In this document: positions 52,536 to 60,296 of the stretch, piece by piece | Layout of the letters: each line of letters opens with the position of its first letter | How positions within the stretch are numbered: position 1 is the first letter of the stretch | Source of the DNA: Brooklawnia cerclae | Lineage (GTDB): Bacteria; Actinomycetota; Actinomycetes; Propionibacteriales; Propionibacteriaceae | Length of the DNA: 64,000 nucleotides | Direction of reading: 5' to 3' | Assembly: GCF_011758645.1 (NCBI RefSeq) | Contig: NZ_JAAMOZ010000001.1 | Span: forward strand, 2,046,001-2,110,000 | Translations under genes and position numbers: made by a program | Notes under the pieces: model-generated | What the model was told of the DNA's origin: nothing | Database searches by the model: none | The model's input: only the letters and a program-made list of their open reading frames with translations

Positions 52536-53197
52536 CCTGGACCCCAGGCGAGCAGGCCGCGCACATGGCTGAGCTGAAGGCCACCGTGAGGGAGTGCTCG
52601 GTGGACGGATGCGGCGGCGTCGTGCACGGGCACGGTCTGTGCCGGACGCATTACCGCGAGTGGTGGGATCACGAGCACCGCCGGCGGTGTGCGATCGCCG
52701 GATGCACACAGCCGGTGCGCAAGGACGGCCTGTGCAAGGCGCACGCCGTCAACCCGGACGCTCCCGCGAAGCCGGAGTGCGCACAGCCCGGCTGTCACCG
52801 CGTCGCTGGCCGTGCGGGCCTGTGCTCGGCGCACCGGCCGGAGATGTTCGACCAGTGCACCATCGACGGCTGCACCGGGAGGATCGTGGCGCACGAGCTG
52901 TGCCAGACCCACTACGGCCGGTGGCGTCGCGGCACGACCATCGACGCACCCGTCAAGCCGTCCTCCATGCACGCCCTCCTGGAGGACGCCGCATGGCTCG
53001 CCGGGACCGACGAGCCCGACAGTATCGCCCACAGGCTCGGCTACGCCCGCTGGATGGACGGGCTGCGCAGGCGGCTCCTGTCGGTCGGCGCCACCACCCT
53101 GGTGTGGCACATCGAGCACCGCGCCGAACTGCCGCGCACGGTCGGCGCGGACGGATGCCTGCACGCGGTGTGGCAGGCCGAGAGCGAGGCGGCGTGA
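52532..53197 (+). CDS. protein with four tandem zinc knuckles, long paralogue
   Basis: This 221-aa protein has four repeats of the pattern C-x4-C-...-GLC-x2-H at about residues 22-40, 53-71, 83-101 and 109-127. The same C-terminal domain as the upstream gene follows (LLEDAAWLAGTDEPDSIAHR). It likely binds nucleic acid. It is coupled to neighbours on both sides and lies within the terminator-bounded cassette. Confidence 0.6.
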   Translation: MTWTPGEQAAHMAELKATVRECSVDGCGGVVHGHGLCRTHYREWWDHEHRRRCAIAGCTQPVRKDGLCKAHAVNPDAPAKPECAQPGCHRVAGRAGLCSAHRPEMFDQCTIDGCTGRIVAHELCQTHYGRWRRGTTIDAPVKPSSMHALLEDAAWLAGTDEPDSIAHRLGYARWMDGLRRRLLSVGATTLVWHIEHRAELPRTVGADGCLHAVWQAESEAA

Positions 53198-53643
53198 TGG
53201 GCGGCTTACAGGACGCGCTGGTCCCGCTGGAGCCGGAGGCGGTGGTCATCCCCGCCAAGTCCGATCCGCTGGCAGGTGTCGACATGTCCGCGCTGTCCGG
53301 GCTGGCGTTCTGCTACACGGTTGGGATGCGCGGAGGTGGGGATCGGGGAATCCGGTTCGGCTGCACCGTCGCCGACGCCATGACGTGGTGCTCATCGCCA
53401 GTGTCGGCCGGATCGTTCCTCGGCAATCCGTGGGCCTACCTGTGGACGTCGGTGGCCCGCTTCGTCGAGACCTTCGGCCCGGAGATCAGCCTCAAGGGGC
53501 TGTCCGACGACGGGCGCTGGGACGAGCGGATCGCAGACGCCGGGGTCGCGGAGATCCACCTGTGGGACTTTCCGGAATGGCTGGAGCCGCACGGTCTCCG
53601 GGTGGCCGACGTGCCCGGGCGGCCGAAACGGAGGGCGGCATGA
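53197..53643 (+). CDS. phage protein of unknown function (148 aa)
   Basis: This 148-aa protein has a middle part MTWCSSPVSAGSFLGNPWAY and an FVETFGPEISLKGLSDDGRW segment. It is the last gene before the 53664 terminator. No family recognised. Confidence 0.5.
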   Translation: MGGLQDALVPLEPEAVVIPAKSDPLAGVDMSALSGLAFCYTVGMRGGGDRGIRFGCTVADAMTWCSSPVSAGSFLGNPWAYLWTSVARFVETFGPEISLKGLSDDGRWDERIADAGVAEIHLWDFPEWLEPHGLRVADVPGRPKRRAA

Positions 53644-53663
53644 GACAGCAAAGACGGCAAGGC

Positions 53664-53692
53664 GGCCCCTCCGGTGATCCGGGGGGCCTTTT
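53664..53692 (+). terminator. intrinsic terminator at the right edge of the type IV cassette
   Basis: GGCCCCTCCGG (53664-53674) pairs with CCGGGGGGCC (53679-53688), with one bulged base and a TGAT loop, followed by TTTT. It mirrors the terminator at 47933. Confidence 0.75.
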
Positions 53693-53708
53693 CGACGAGG
53701 AGGACGAG

Positions 53709-54377
53709 ATGAGCGGTCGCGCCGCACCGCGCCGACGCCGACCCACCAGCAGGATGGCCGAGCGTCGCCGGATCGTCGCCGCTGAGCTGTCCATCGACGC
53801 CTGGCGCGCCGAGTCGGCACAGGCCGCGCCGAGGTGGGACCGCGAGCCCGTGGCGATCACGCTGCCCGTCCTCCGGAAGGGGCGTGACTGGCACCGGGCG
53901 CTCGCCGACATGGGCGTGCCGCCACGGCTGGACGACCTCGACGTAGTCGTGCATCTCCCGCGCGGAGGATGGCAGGTCTTCACGCTGCCGCCGATGCCGG
54001 AGGCCTGCGCCTGGGTGCTCAAGGCGTCCAGGCATCCCGACGCCGCCGTGTGGCTGACCGCCATCGCCAGGATCGGGCTGCACTCGCAGCTCACGCTGTC
54101 TGAGGCGCTCGCCCTGGCCGCCGAGTGCGCGCGGCTCGACCCGAGAGCGGAGAACGCGCCGCGGAACGCCGCCGACGAGTGGGCATGGGTGGGGATCTGC
54201 GCTGTCAGCGTGTGGCAGGCGCGTGGCGCGGGCGGAGAGGGTGTGGGCGACCCCGTGCGGTGCGCCGAGCTGCTCGCAGGCCTCCGCACCGTGTGCGCCG
54301 GGTGGCAGGTCGCACAGCTGGAAACCGATCTTGAGCGGGCGAGAGCCCGGCTGAGAGACGAGAGGAGGTGGAGATGA
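53709..54377 (+). CDS. phage protein, paralogue of the gene at 46572
   Basis: This 222-aa protein has a basic N-terminus, then the shared central block (WQVFTLPPMPEACAWVLKAS; AIARIGLHSQLTLSEALALA) and a coiled-coil C-terminus. The ATG at 53709 follows a GAGGAGGACGAG leader. The frame runs upstream through the terminator, which is unlikely to be translated. Confidence 0.55.
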   Translation: MSGRAAPRRRRPTSRMAERRRIVAAELSIDAWRAESAQAAPRWDREPVAITLPVLRKGRDWHRALADMGVPPRLDDLDVVVHLPRGGWQVFTLPPMPEACAWVLKASRHPDAAVWLTAIARIGLHSQLTLSEALALAAECARLDPRAENAPRNAADEWAWVGICAVSVWQARGAGGEGVGDPVRCAELLAGLRTVCAGWQVAQLETDLERARARLRDERRWR

Positions 54378-54607
54378 GCCAGACCGCTGAGACGCTGCGG
54401 CGAGCTGATCCTGAGCCCCACCGAGTGAGCCGCGAGTCCGACTGCTGCGCCAACGGGCATCGCTGGACACCTGACACCACCCGCTGGCGATTCCGGGCTC
54501 GCGGCGGGCGGCACGGCTCCGGATGGGAGCGGGACTGCCTCGTGTGCAAAGCCGTGTCCGAGGGGAGACGACGGAAACTGCGCGTCGGGGAAAGGACTTA
54601 CCAGTGA
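54374..54607 (+). CDS. small zinc-ribbon-like phage protein
   Basis: This 77-aa protein has paired cysteines (ESDCCANGH and DCLVCKAV) around a basic middle, so it is probably zinc-bound, possibly related to HNH-type folds without their catalytic core. It is coupled to RusA. Confidence 0.5.
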   Translation: MSQTAETLRRADPEPHRVSRESDCCANGHRWTPDTTRWRFRARGGRHGSGWERDCLVCKAVSEGRRRKLRVGERTYQ

Positions 54608-54990
54608 CCCAGACCTTCACCCTCGACATACCGCGCGCGTGGTGGCTGTCGTCCAACCAGCGAATCCACTGGGCCACCCGGGCACGCCGCACGGCCACGC
54701 TCCGCCAGCTCGCCTGGGCGCAGGCCAAGGCCCAGCGGATCAGGCCCGCCGACGGCAGGGTCCGCATCACCGCGACCATCCATAGCAAGACCGGCGGTCG
54801 CTTCGATCCCGCGAACGCGTATCCGACGATCAAAGCGCTAGTTGACGGTTTAACCGACGCGGGAGTGCTGGTGGACGACAGCTCCCGCTACGTCGTCGGG
54901 CCGGATATGAGAGCCGGGGAGGCCATGCGGGAGTTGGCCGCCGGATGGCACCGCGTCGTGCTCACCATCGAGCCGTGGGAGGAAGCATGA
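54604..54990 (+). CDS. rusA: RusA-family Holliday junction resolvase
   Basis: This 128-aa protein shows the RusA pattern: Asp68 and Asn71 in RFDPANAYPTIKA, Lys77, Asp81 in VDGLTDAG and Asp91/92 in VDDSSRYV. Phage RusA cuts branched DNA during replication and packaging. The GTG start overlaps the stop of the gene upstream. Confidence 0.85.
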   Translation: MTQTFTLDIPRAWWLSSNQRIHWATRARRTATLRQLAWAQAKAQRIRPADGRVRITATIHSKTGGRFDPANAYPTIKALVDGLTDAGVLVDDSSRYVVGPDMRAGEAMRELAAGWHRVVLTIEPWEEA

Positions 54991-55310
54991 GCCCGCAACG
55001 CATCCAGCGAAAGCGCACGAAAGGCTGGCGCGCCCCCGAGGGCGCCGTCTATGTGGGGCGCGGGAGTAAGTGGGGGAATCCGTACCGGGTGACCGGCGCG
55101 ACAACCGCTGTTGATGCCGTCGAGCTGTTCCGCGACTTCTTGCGCCGTGCGCCTATCGGTGAGGACGGCGCGACCGTCTATGACGACATTCGCCGCGAGT
55201 TGCACGGCAAAGACCTCATGTGCTGGTGCGCGCTCGAAGACGGACACGGCAATCGAGCGCCCTGCCACGCCGATGTCCTGCTTTCCATTGCCAACGAGGA
55301 GGAATCATGA
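54987..55310 (+). CDS. DUF4326 family protein
   Basis: This 107-aa protein matches DUF4326, with VYVGRGSKWGNPYRVTG at the start and LMCWCALEDGHGNRAPCHADVL at the end. The conserved Trp-Gly-Asn-Pro and His/Cys residues suggest an enzyme on nucleotides or nucleic acid. The family is widespread in phages; function unknown. Confidence 0.75.
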   Translation: MSPQRIQRKRTKGWRAPEGAVYVGRGSKWGNPYRVTGATTAVDAVELFRDFLRRAPIGEDGATVYDDIRRELHGKDLMCWCALEDGHGNRAPCHADVLLSIANEEES

Positions 55311-55516
55311 CGCGTTCGCCTACCCGCAGGCTCGTGTGGACATGGTACTGCGACCGCTGCGGCCGTGGGAGCGAGGACTTGGCGTGGGAACAAGGCGGGC
55401 TTCCGAGACCGGACGAGATGCGCAAGCGCGGATGGTACATCGCGCCGAAGTGGGGCGACCTCTGCCCCGACTGCGCCGTCAAATTCCCGGGGTGGTACCG
55501 GAGCTGGGACGAGTGA
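55307..55516 (+). CDS. small zinc-ribbon phage protein
   Basis: This 69-aa protein has CDRCGR and CPDCA pairs about 37 residues apart, which make a zinc ribbon, plus several Trp residues. It overlaps neighbours on both sides. Confidence 0.55.
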   Translation: MTRSPTRRLVWTWYCDRCGRGSEDLAWEQGGLPRPDEMRKRGWYIAPKWGDLCPDCAVKFPGWYRSWDE

Positions 55517-55710
55517 CCGCCACCAGAGCCCCCCGCCCCGCCATCCTCGCCATCGAGCCAGGCGACCTGTGGGCAGCGGCAGCCATCGTCCGGGTGGCCG
55601 GGCACAGCAGAGGCGTGGGGCACCTCGTACGGCTCGCGGAACGGCTCCAGGAGGCGGGCGACCGGGTGTGGGAGCAGGGCGGGTACGGGCGTGTGGAAGA
55701 GGAGGATTGA
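55513..55710 (+). CDS. small phage protein (65 aa)
   Basis: This 65-aa helical protein (LAIEPGDLWAAAAIVRVAGH) starts with a GTG overlapping the previous stop and ends next to the replication gene. Unknown function. Confidence 0.45.
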   Translation: MTATRAPRPAILAIEPGDLWAAAAIVRVAGHSRGVGHLVRLAERLQEAGDRVWEQGGYGRVEEED

Positions 55711-56532
55711 ATGCGCATCAGATCAACCAAGCCGGAGTTCTGGCGGTCGAGGCGGATTGGCTCGGTGAGCTGGGACGCGAGGCTCGTACTCAAGGGTCTT
55801 GAGTCTTACGTGGACGACAACGGGGTGGGCCGCGACGACGTGGCACTGATCGTCGGAGAGGTGTTTCCTCGCGACATGCTCGCGAGCCCTCGCGAGACTG
55901 TCGCGAGGGTGTCCGAAGCAATTTCCGAGCTTCGGAAGGCCGGTCTGCTGTGGCGTTACCAAGCTGGAGACGACGACCTGCTGTTCATCTCCTTCTGGGA
56001 AGAGGTGCAGCGCATCGACAAAGCCAGCAAGGGGCGTTTGCCCAGGCCAGACGGCACTTTCGATTATGGCGAGTCAGAGATTCGCGAGAGTGTCGCGAGC
56101 CCTCGCGAGACCCTCGCGCCTGGAACAGGGGAACAGGGGAACAGGGGAACAGAGGAACAGGGTAAAAAGACTCTTGCTCAACCCGAGGTTGAGCGCTTGC
56201 TCGATCCCGGCCGATTCGACGACTTCTGGACCGCCTACCCCCGCAAGGTCGGCAAGCAGAAAGCCCGGGCCAAGTTCGCCGCCGCCACCAGGCGCGCCCC
56301 CGCCGATGCCGTCATCGCCGGCGCCCAGTCCCTCGCCGCAGATCCCAACCTGCCGCCCGAGCAGTACATCCCGCACCCGTCGACGTGGCTCGAACGCAAC
56401 GGCTGGGAAGACCCGCCCCTGCCGCAACGCCACGACAGACCAGCCCAACTCGTCGGCGGACTCGATGCCGACGGCTGGGCGGCCATGCACGCCAACGCCG
56501 TCGCCCACGCCAGCGAAAGGACGCCCCAATGA
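55711..56532 (+). CDS. phage replication initiation protein
   Basis: This 273-aa protein has a winged-helix/DnaD-like N-terminal domain (about 1-110; LVLKGLESYVDDNGVGRDDV), a linker and a helical C-terminal domain (about 165-230; FDDFWTAYPRKVGKQKARAK) as in phage replisome organisers. The linker and part of the domain carry repeated DNA sites (see 55869-56161), so the gene probably contains its own origin, like lambda O. Confidence 0.78.
   Translation: MRIRSTKPEFWRSRRIGSVSWDARLVLKGLESYVDDNGVGRDDVALIVGEVFPRDMLASPRETVARVSEAISELRKAGLLWRYQAGDDDLLFISFWEEVQRIDKASKGRLPRPDGTFDYGESEIRESVASPRETLAPGTGEQGNRGTEEQGKKTLAQPEVERLLDPGRFDDFWTAYPRKVGKQKARAKFAAATRRAPADAVIAGAQSLAADPNLPPEQYIPHPSTWLERNGWEDPPLPQRHDRPAQLVGGLDADGWAAMHANAVAHASERTPQ
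55869..56161. other. candidate replication origin: phased TCGCGA iterons and direct repeats
   Basis: TCGCGA occurs at 55869, 55880, 55890 and 55901, then at 56082, 56093 and 56103, with TCGCGC at 56114. In both groups the spacing is 11-10-11 bp, about one helical turn. The 19-bp sequence TCGCGAGCCCTCGCGAGAC is repeated exactly at 55880 and 56093. Five 8-bp GGAACAGG units (56122-56161) follow, then an A-rich stretch and an inverted repeat GCTCAACC/GGTTGAGC (56176-56194). This is iteron-like origin architecture. Confidence 0.65.
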
Positions 56533-57029
56533 CCCCGGACGACATCGTCACCCTCATCGCATACGTGTCCGCGCTCTGCCCCGGGCAGAAGGCCAACACC
56601 ATGGTCGGCGCGGCATGGCTCGACGCGCTCGGAGACATCCCGCTGCCGCTGGCCAAGCGGGCCGCCTGCGAGGTCGCCAAGCGTCAGCCTTTCGTCGCCG
56701 TCGCCGACATCCGGTCGATGCTCACCCGGATGCGCAAGGCAGCCAGCCCCCACGTCAGGGCGGCGGTCAACGAGATCGAGGGCGCCTACCCCAGAGATCC
56801 GGACGTGGACTGGCCCGGCTGGTGCAGGTGGCGCAACCAGCGGGTCGCGGCACTCGTCGACGGGGCCATCGTGCGGGACCTCGTCCGCTTCAGCGAGGAG
56901 ATCCGCGAGAGCACCACGACGGTGGACGCCGACGCGCTGCCGCTCAGGGCAGTCGAGACTGCGCCGACAGTGGACCGACGCGCAGAGCTTGCCGAGATGC
57001 TGCACACGCCGAGGGAGATCGCCGGATGA
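56529..57029 (+). CDS. putative replication partner / helicase-loader-like protein
   Basis: This 166-aa helical protein directly follows the initiator gene (ATGA overlap). The start DDIVTLIAYVSALCPGQKAN and RAACEVAKRQPFVAVADIRS resemble phage loader-type proteins that recruit host helicase. The call rests mostly on location. Confidence 0.45.
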   Translation: MTPDDIVTLIAYVSALCPGQKANTMVGAAWLDALGDIPLPLAKRAACEVAKRQPFVAVADIRSMLTRMRKAASPHVRAAVNEIEGAYPRDPDVDWPGWCRWRNQRVAALVDGAIVRDLVRFSEEIRESTTTVDADALPLRAVETAPTVDRRAELAEMLHTPREIAG

Positions 57030-57055
57030 CAGCACGCAGCAGCAACCACACCCAC

Positions 57056-57081
57056 AGGCCCGCCATCGCGCGGGCCTTTTT
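57056..57081 (+). terminator. intrinsic terminator before the packaging genes
   Basis: AGGCCCGC (57056-57063) pairs with GCGGGCCT (57070-57077) over a 6-nt loop, followed by a T-run to 57081. It separates replication genes from terminase. Confidence 0.75.
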
Positions 57082-57099
57082 CGTGCCCGAGGAGGCGTG

Positions 57100-57744
57100 A
57101 TGACAGGAGACGAGATGGGCCAGAGCATCGTGACAGGCGGAGACGAGCCCCAGCGTCGTGTCTGCGGGGCCAGAAAGCGGCAGGGCGACGGGACCTGCGC
57201 GAGACCGGCCGGATGGGGCACCGACCATGTAGGGATCGGCTCGTGCAAACTCCACGGGGGCTCGACTCCGATGCAGCGCCAGAGGGCCGCGCTCATCCGT
57301 GCCGAGCGTGACGTGACCGCGTTCGGTGGCCGCCTGGATGTGACGGCTCCCGAGGCCCTGCTGGAGCTGGTGCAGACGAAGGCGGCGGAGGTCGCCTACT
57401 GGGACCAGCGGGTGTCCCTGCTCGACGACGACGAGCGCGCGGGCCTGCTGGTCGCGCAGACCGACAGGGGGTCCGGGCCGATGGGTCCGGTGGATACGAC
57501 GACGAGCAAGGCGGGTGCGCACGTCTACGTCGTGATGCTCCACAAGGCGCAGGACCAGCTGGCCGCCTACGCTGCCGCCGCGATCCGTGCCGGGGTCGAC
57601 GAGGCCATGGTGCAGATCGCGACAATGCAGGCGGCGTGGCTGATCCCGCACAGCCTGCGCGTGGCCCGGCTGGCGCGGCTGCACCCGGATGCCGACGAGC
57701 AGACGATCGTGCGGATGGCCATCGAGGACGGGAGGCAGGGGTGA
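57100..57744 (+). CDS. terminase small subunit-like protein
   Basis: This 214-aa protein begins with a zinc-finger-like block CGARKRQGDGTCARPAGWGT and GSCKLHGG, as in actinophage small terminases, followed by long helices. It binds the packaging site and hands DNA to the large subunit. The ATG overlaps an upstream TGATG and follows GAGGAGG. It is separated from terL by seven small elements. Confidence 0.75.
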   Translation: MTGDEMGQSIVTGGDEPQRRVCGARKRQGDGTCARPAGWGTDHVGIGSCKLHGGSTPMQRQRAALIRAERDVTAFGGRLDVTAPEALLELVQTKAAEVAYWDQRVSLLDDDERAGLLVAQTDRGSGPMGPVDTTTSKAGAHVYVVMLHKAQDQLAAYAAAAIRAGVDEAMVQIATMQAAWLIPHSLRVARLARLHPDADEQTIVRMAIEDGRQG

Positions 57745-58679
57745 GCGACCGCAGGCGTGAGCCGTGGGACTACCAGGACCTGCACTACTTCGGGCGGGCC
57801 GACGTGCCGGTCCTGGACTCGGGGACGGTGTGTGCGTGCGGACGTTTCGCCGGGGACGCGTTCTGCTGCCCCAGGTGCGCCGACGACCTGGAGCGCTGCC
57901 TGGGTGACGTGCCCGCCCTGGTCGAGGACCTGGAGGTCGCGGCCCAGAGACGCGCGAGAGTGACGATCGCGGCCCCGCCGCGGACGGTCCGCCGGGACTC
58001 GCCGCACCTGCTGGACGCCGAGCCGCACTGGTGGCGCTGGCCCGCCGACGCGCAGGACGTACCGGCCGCCGAGGCCATACGTCGCCGCACAGCCTCAATT
58101 CTGGCCTCAGGACGGCCTGATAACCCCAGGGCGGCACAAGTGCTAGCCCAGCTTCATGCGAGCCTCACAGGGGCCATTTTGGCCCTCCTGGAGCCCATCG
58201 GGAAAACCTACGACGGCGACCCGTCCACCGTCGGCATGTCCCGCTGGCTGCTCGCCACCGCCGCCTCGGTGCCCCTCAGCCCCGCCGGACCCGACATCGT
58301 CCACGACATCGTCGGCGTCCACGACCAGGCCCTCCGCCTGATCGACAACGCCGCAGAGCGCACCGACTGGGGACCCTGCGAATGCGGCTCCCCGGTGCTC
58401 ATCCCCCACGGCCTGCGCTACTGGCGATGCTCGTGCGACGCGTGGTACGACACCGAGCAGCTGGAGGCCGACCGCGCCGGGCGCATCACCGCATGGGCAG
58501 CCGACAAGGTGCTGACCATCAGCGAGATCGCGGCGGTCACAGGCGCCAAGCCCAAGACCGTCCGCAAGCGCATCGACCGCGCCGGGCTGGTGCCGTCCGG
58601 ACGCGTCGAGGTCGAGGGCCGGACGGTCGCCATCTACGCCATGGCCGACTACCTCGCCGCGACACGCAAGGGTGCTTGA
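57741..58679 (+). CDS. phage protein with two zinc ribbons and a C-terminal HTH
   Basis: This 312-aa protein has CACGRFAGDAFCCPRC (zinc) near residues 29-45, a helical middle, CECGSPVLIPHGLRYWRCSC (second zinc ribbon), and a C-terminal helix-turn-helix (LTISEIAAVTGAKPKTVRKR). Similar proteins lie by actinophage terminases. DNA binding at packaging or late regulation are possible roles. Confidence 0.6.
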   Translation: MSDRRREPWDYQDLHYFGRADVPVLDSGTVCACGRFAGDAFCCPRCADDLERCLGDVPALVEDLEVAAQRRARVTIAAPPRTVRRDSPHLLDAEPHWWRWPADAQDVPAAEAIRRRTASILASGRPDNPRAAQVLAQLHASLTGAILALLEPIGKTYDGDPSTVGMSRWLLATAASVPLSPAGPDIVHDIVGVHDQALRLIDNAAERTDWGPCECGSPVLIPHGLRYWRCSCDAWYDTEQLEADRAGRITAWAADKVLTISEIAAVTGAKPKTVRKRIDRAGLVPSGRVEVEGRTVAIYAMADYLAATRKGA

Positions 58680-58753
58680 CACGCCTGTCGCACCAGGGTG
58701 TGCTACGCTATCGGCGTCTAGCCGGAACTGTGGAACCCACGGGACCGGCTTTT
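58676..58753 (+). promoter_or_regulatory. possible late promoter followed by a hairpin
   Basis: TTGACA (58676-58681) overlaps the stop of the previous gene, and TGCTACGCT (58702-58709) could be an extended -10. The 22-bp spacing is longer than usual. Just after it, AGCCGG (58720-58725) pairs with CCGGCT (58745-58750) and an inner GTGG/CCAC stem, followed by TTTT. It may make a short RNA or a controlled late leader. The gene-free stretch 58680-59261 also holds the tRNA-like element and nothing else recognised. Confidence 0.4.
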
Positions 58754-59136
58754 CTCACGCCCCCCGCCGCCCTTGGGGCAAACGAGGTTCAGCGGCGGAG
58801 GCAAAAGCTACCCACAATAGCGGCCTGGCGACGATCGCGCCGGGCACAAACACGCCGCCACGGTCAAGCGTGGATCGGGCGTCATAGCGCGCAGCACCCC
58901 GGCACTGACTCACCGCTGGCCACGGCGAGCAGTGCCGGGAGGCTGCGGCACACGGGCCGCATGGGCATTCGGCTGGCCGAGAGGCTGGCGTCATCCGCGT
59001 TCGACTCGCGGGCGGTCCACCCACGTCGGAGCGAGCTGATCCCTCGCGGCAGCAACGAGCCGGTACGCACAGCCGACGGTGCAGGCCGGACGCGGTGATC
59101 GGCGCGGAACCGATCGACCACAAGCGTCGTGCGGTG

Positions 59137-59208
59137 ACAGGTGTGGGCCAGCCTGGTCAGATGCCGCCCTCATCGAGGGAGACGCCCGTTCAAATCGGGT
59201 CACCTGTC
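59137..59208 (+). tRNA. tRNA-like element with an abnormal anticodon loop
   Basis: A 7-bp acceptor (ACAGGTG / CACCTGT), a D arm with GGT in the loop and a perfect T arm (GCCCG-TTCAAAT-CGGGT) are present. The anticodon arm CCCTC-ATC-GAGGG leaves only three loop bases; opening it to TCATCGA leaves a 3-bp stem with C at position 33. No CCA is encoded. It is either a decayed phage tRNA or a tRNA mimic. Confidence 0.5.
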
Positions 59209-59261
59209 GCTGCACGCAACCTCAATCCAACCCGCCCGCGATGGGCAGGCAGGAGCGCGTG

Positions 59262-59606
59262 ATGCCGAAGGAACGCCAGTACGACAACAGCCAGTCCGTC
59301 GAGGTCGGATGGGCCAAAGACGGCCAGCTCGTCACCGTCAGGATCGACGAGACCGTGACCGTCCAGACCGTGCCCGGAGACGCGCAGCGGACCGAGCCCG
59401 CCATAGCCATGTGGCAGGCAACCAGCGCCGACCAGGTGGACGCGCTCATCGAAGCGCTACGCCGAGCCAAGCGGCAGGCGTTCGGGGTGAGCGAACCTCA
59501 GCCGGTCGTCAACGTCGCCCACGTGAACGTCGACGCCCGCCACGTCGAGGAGTCCATCCGGCGAGCGGTCGGCGTCGTCACCTGCGGCGACGGCGTCACC
59601 AGCTAA
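59262..59606 (+). CDS. phage protein of unknown function (114 aa)
   Basis: This 114-aa protein has a beta-rich first half (SVEVGWAKDGQLVTVRIDET) and helices after. A CAGGAG ribosome site precedes the ATG. Similar small proteins precede terL in actinophages. Unknown role. Confidence 0.55.
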   Translation: MPKERQYDNSQSVEVGWAKDGQLVTVRIDETVTVQTVPGDAQRTEPAIAMWQATSADQVDALIEALRRAKRQAFGVSEPQPVVNVAHVNVDARHVEESIRRAVGVVTCGDGVTS

Positions 59607-59700
59607 CCCCACACACGTCCCGCCCGGGTCGATCACGCGCCGCATCGGGGTCGGCGCGAGTGCAGAATCCCCGGGCGGGGCTCAAACCCAGGAGGCCGCT

Positions 59701-59946
59701 GTGAGCGCTGAGACCAAGGCCCGCCTGCAAGAGGCGATCCACGAGCACATGGCCGACGAGTACGACGCCCAGTGCGTCGGGGCATGGCTGGTCATCGCGG
59801 ACACCTCCGACGTCGACGACCTCACCAAGGGCAACGCCCAGGTGCAGATCGAGTTCGCCGGATCGATGTTCACCATCCGGGGGCTCGCCGAGGCCTACCG
59901 CGCGCTCGACGACCGGACCTGGAACCAGCCCGACCCGGACGACTGA
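59701..59946 (+). CDS. small phage protein (81 aa)
   Basis: This 81-aa protein starts with a GTG after AGGAGG. It has a helical start (AETKARLQEAIHEHMADEYD) and a following beta sheet. Unknown function. Confidence 0.55.
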   Translation: MSAETKARLQEAIHEHMADEYDAQCVGAWLVIADTSDVDDLTKGNAQVQIEFAGSMFTIRGLAEAYRALDDRTWNQPDPDD

Positions 59947-59949
59947 CGT

Positions 59950-60132
59950 GTGCACTTCGTCACCCTCGACGCACTGCTCGCACACCTCGCGACCTTCGAG
60001 GAGCACGTGACACCCGACTGCGTGATCCCCACCAACCGCGAACCCGTGCCCGATTGCCCACGATGCGGCTGTCCCATGGTCGGCAGGCCCTGGCGGTGCC
60101 CGATGTGCGAGGCATCGAGGGACTGGGACTAG
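59950..60132 (+). CDS. small zinc-ribbon phage protein
   Basis: This 60-aa protein has CPRCGC and CPMCEA separated by 11 residues, a classical zinc ribbon. It starts with a GTG four bases after the previous stop. A 164-nt gap without a recognised gene lies between it and terL. Confidence 0.55.
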   Translation: MHFVTLDALLAHLATFEEHVTPDCVIPTNREPVPDCPRCGCPMVGRPWRCPMCEASRDWD

Positions 60133-60296
60133 AGCTTGGCTGACCGGCGTCAACGGGCGCGGGCAAGGCACCAACCGAAAATGCCCGAAGGTTGCCCAGG
60201 GGGTTTCACGCCCGTCCTTTCGCCCCCGCACACGACATCCTGCGCCGGTCAGCCACACATGCGACAGCGGGAGGAGCACCAGCCGGGAGGTGACCC

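Noticed and set aside
57026-57100. Possible 24-aa gene between the replication and terminase genes
   Set aside because: It consists mainly of the intrinsic terminator at 57056-57081.
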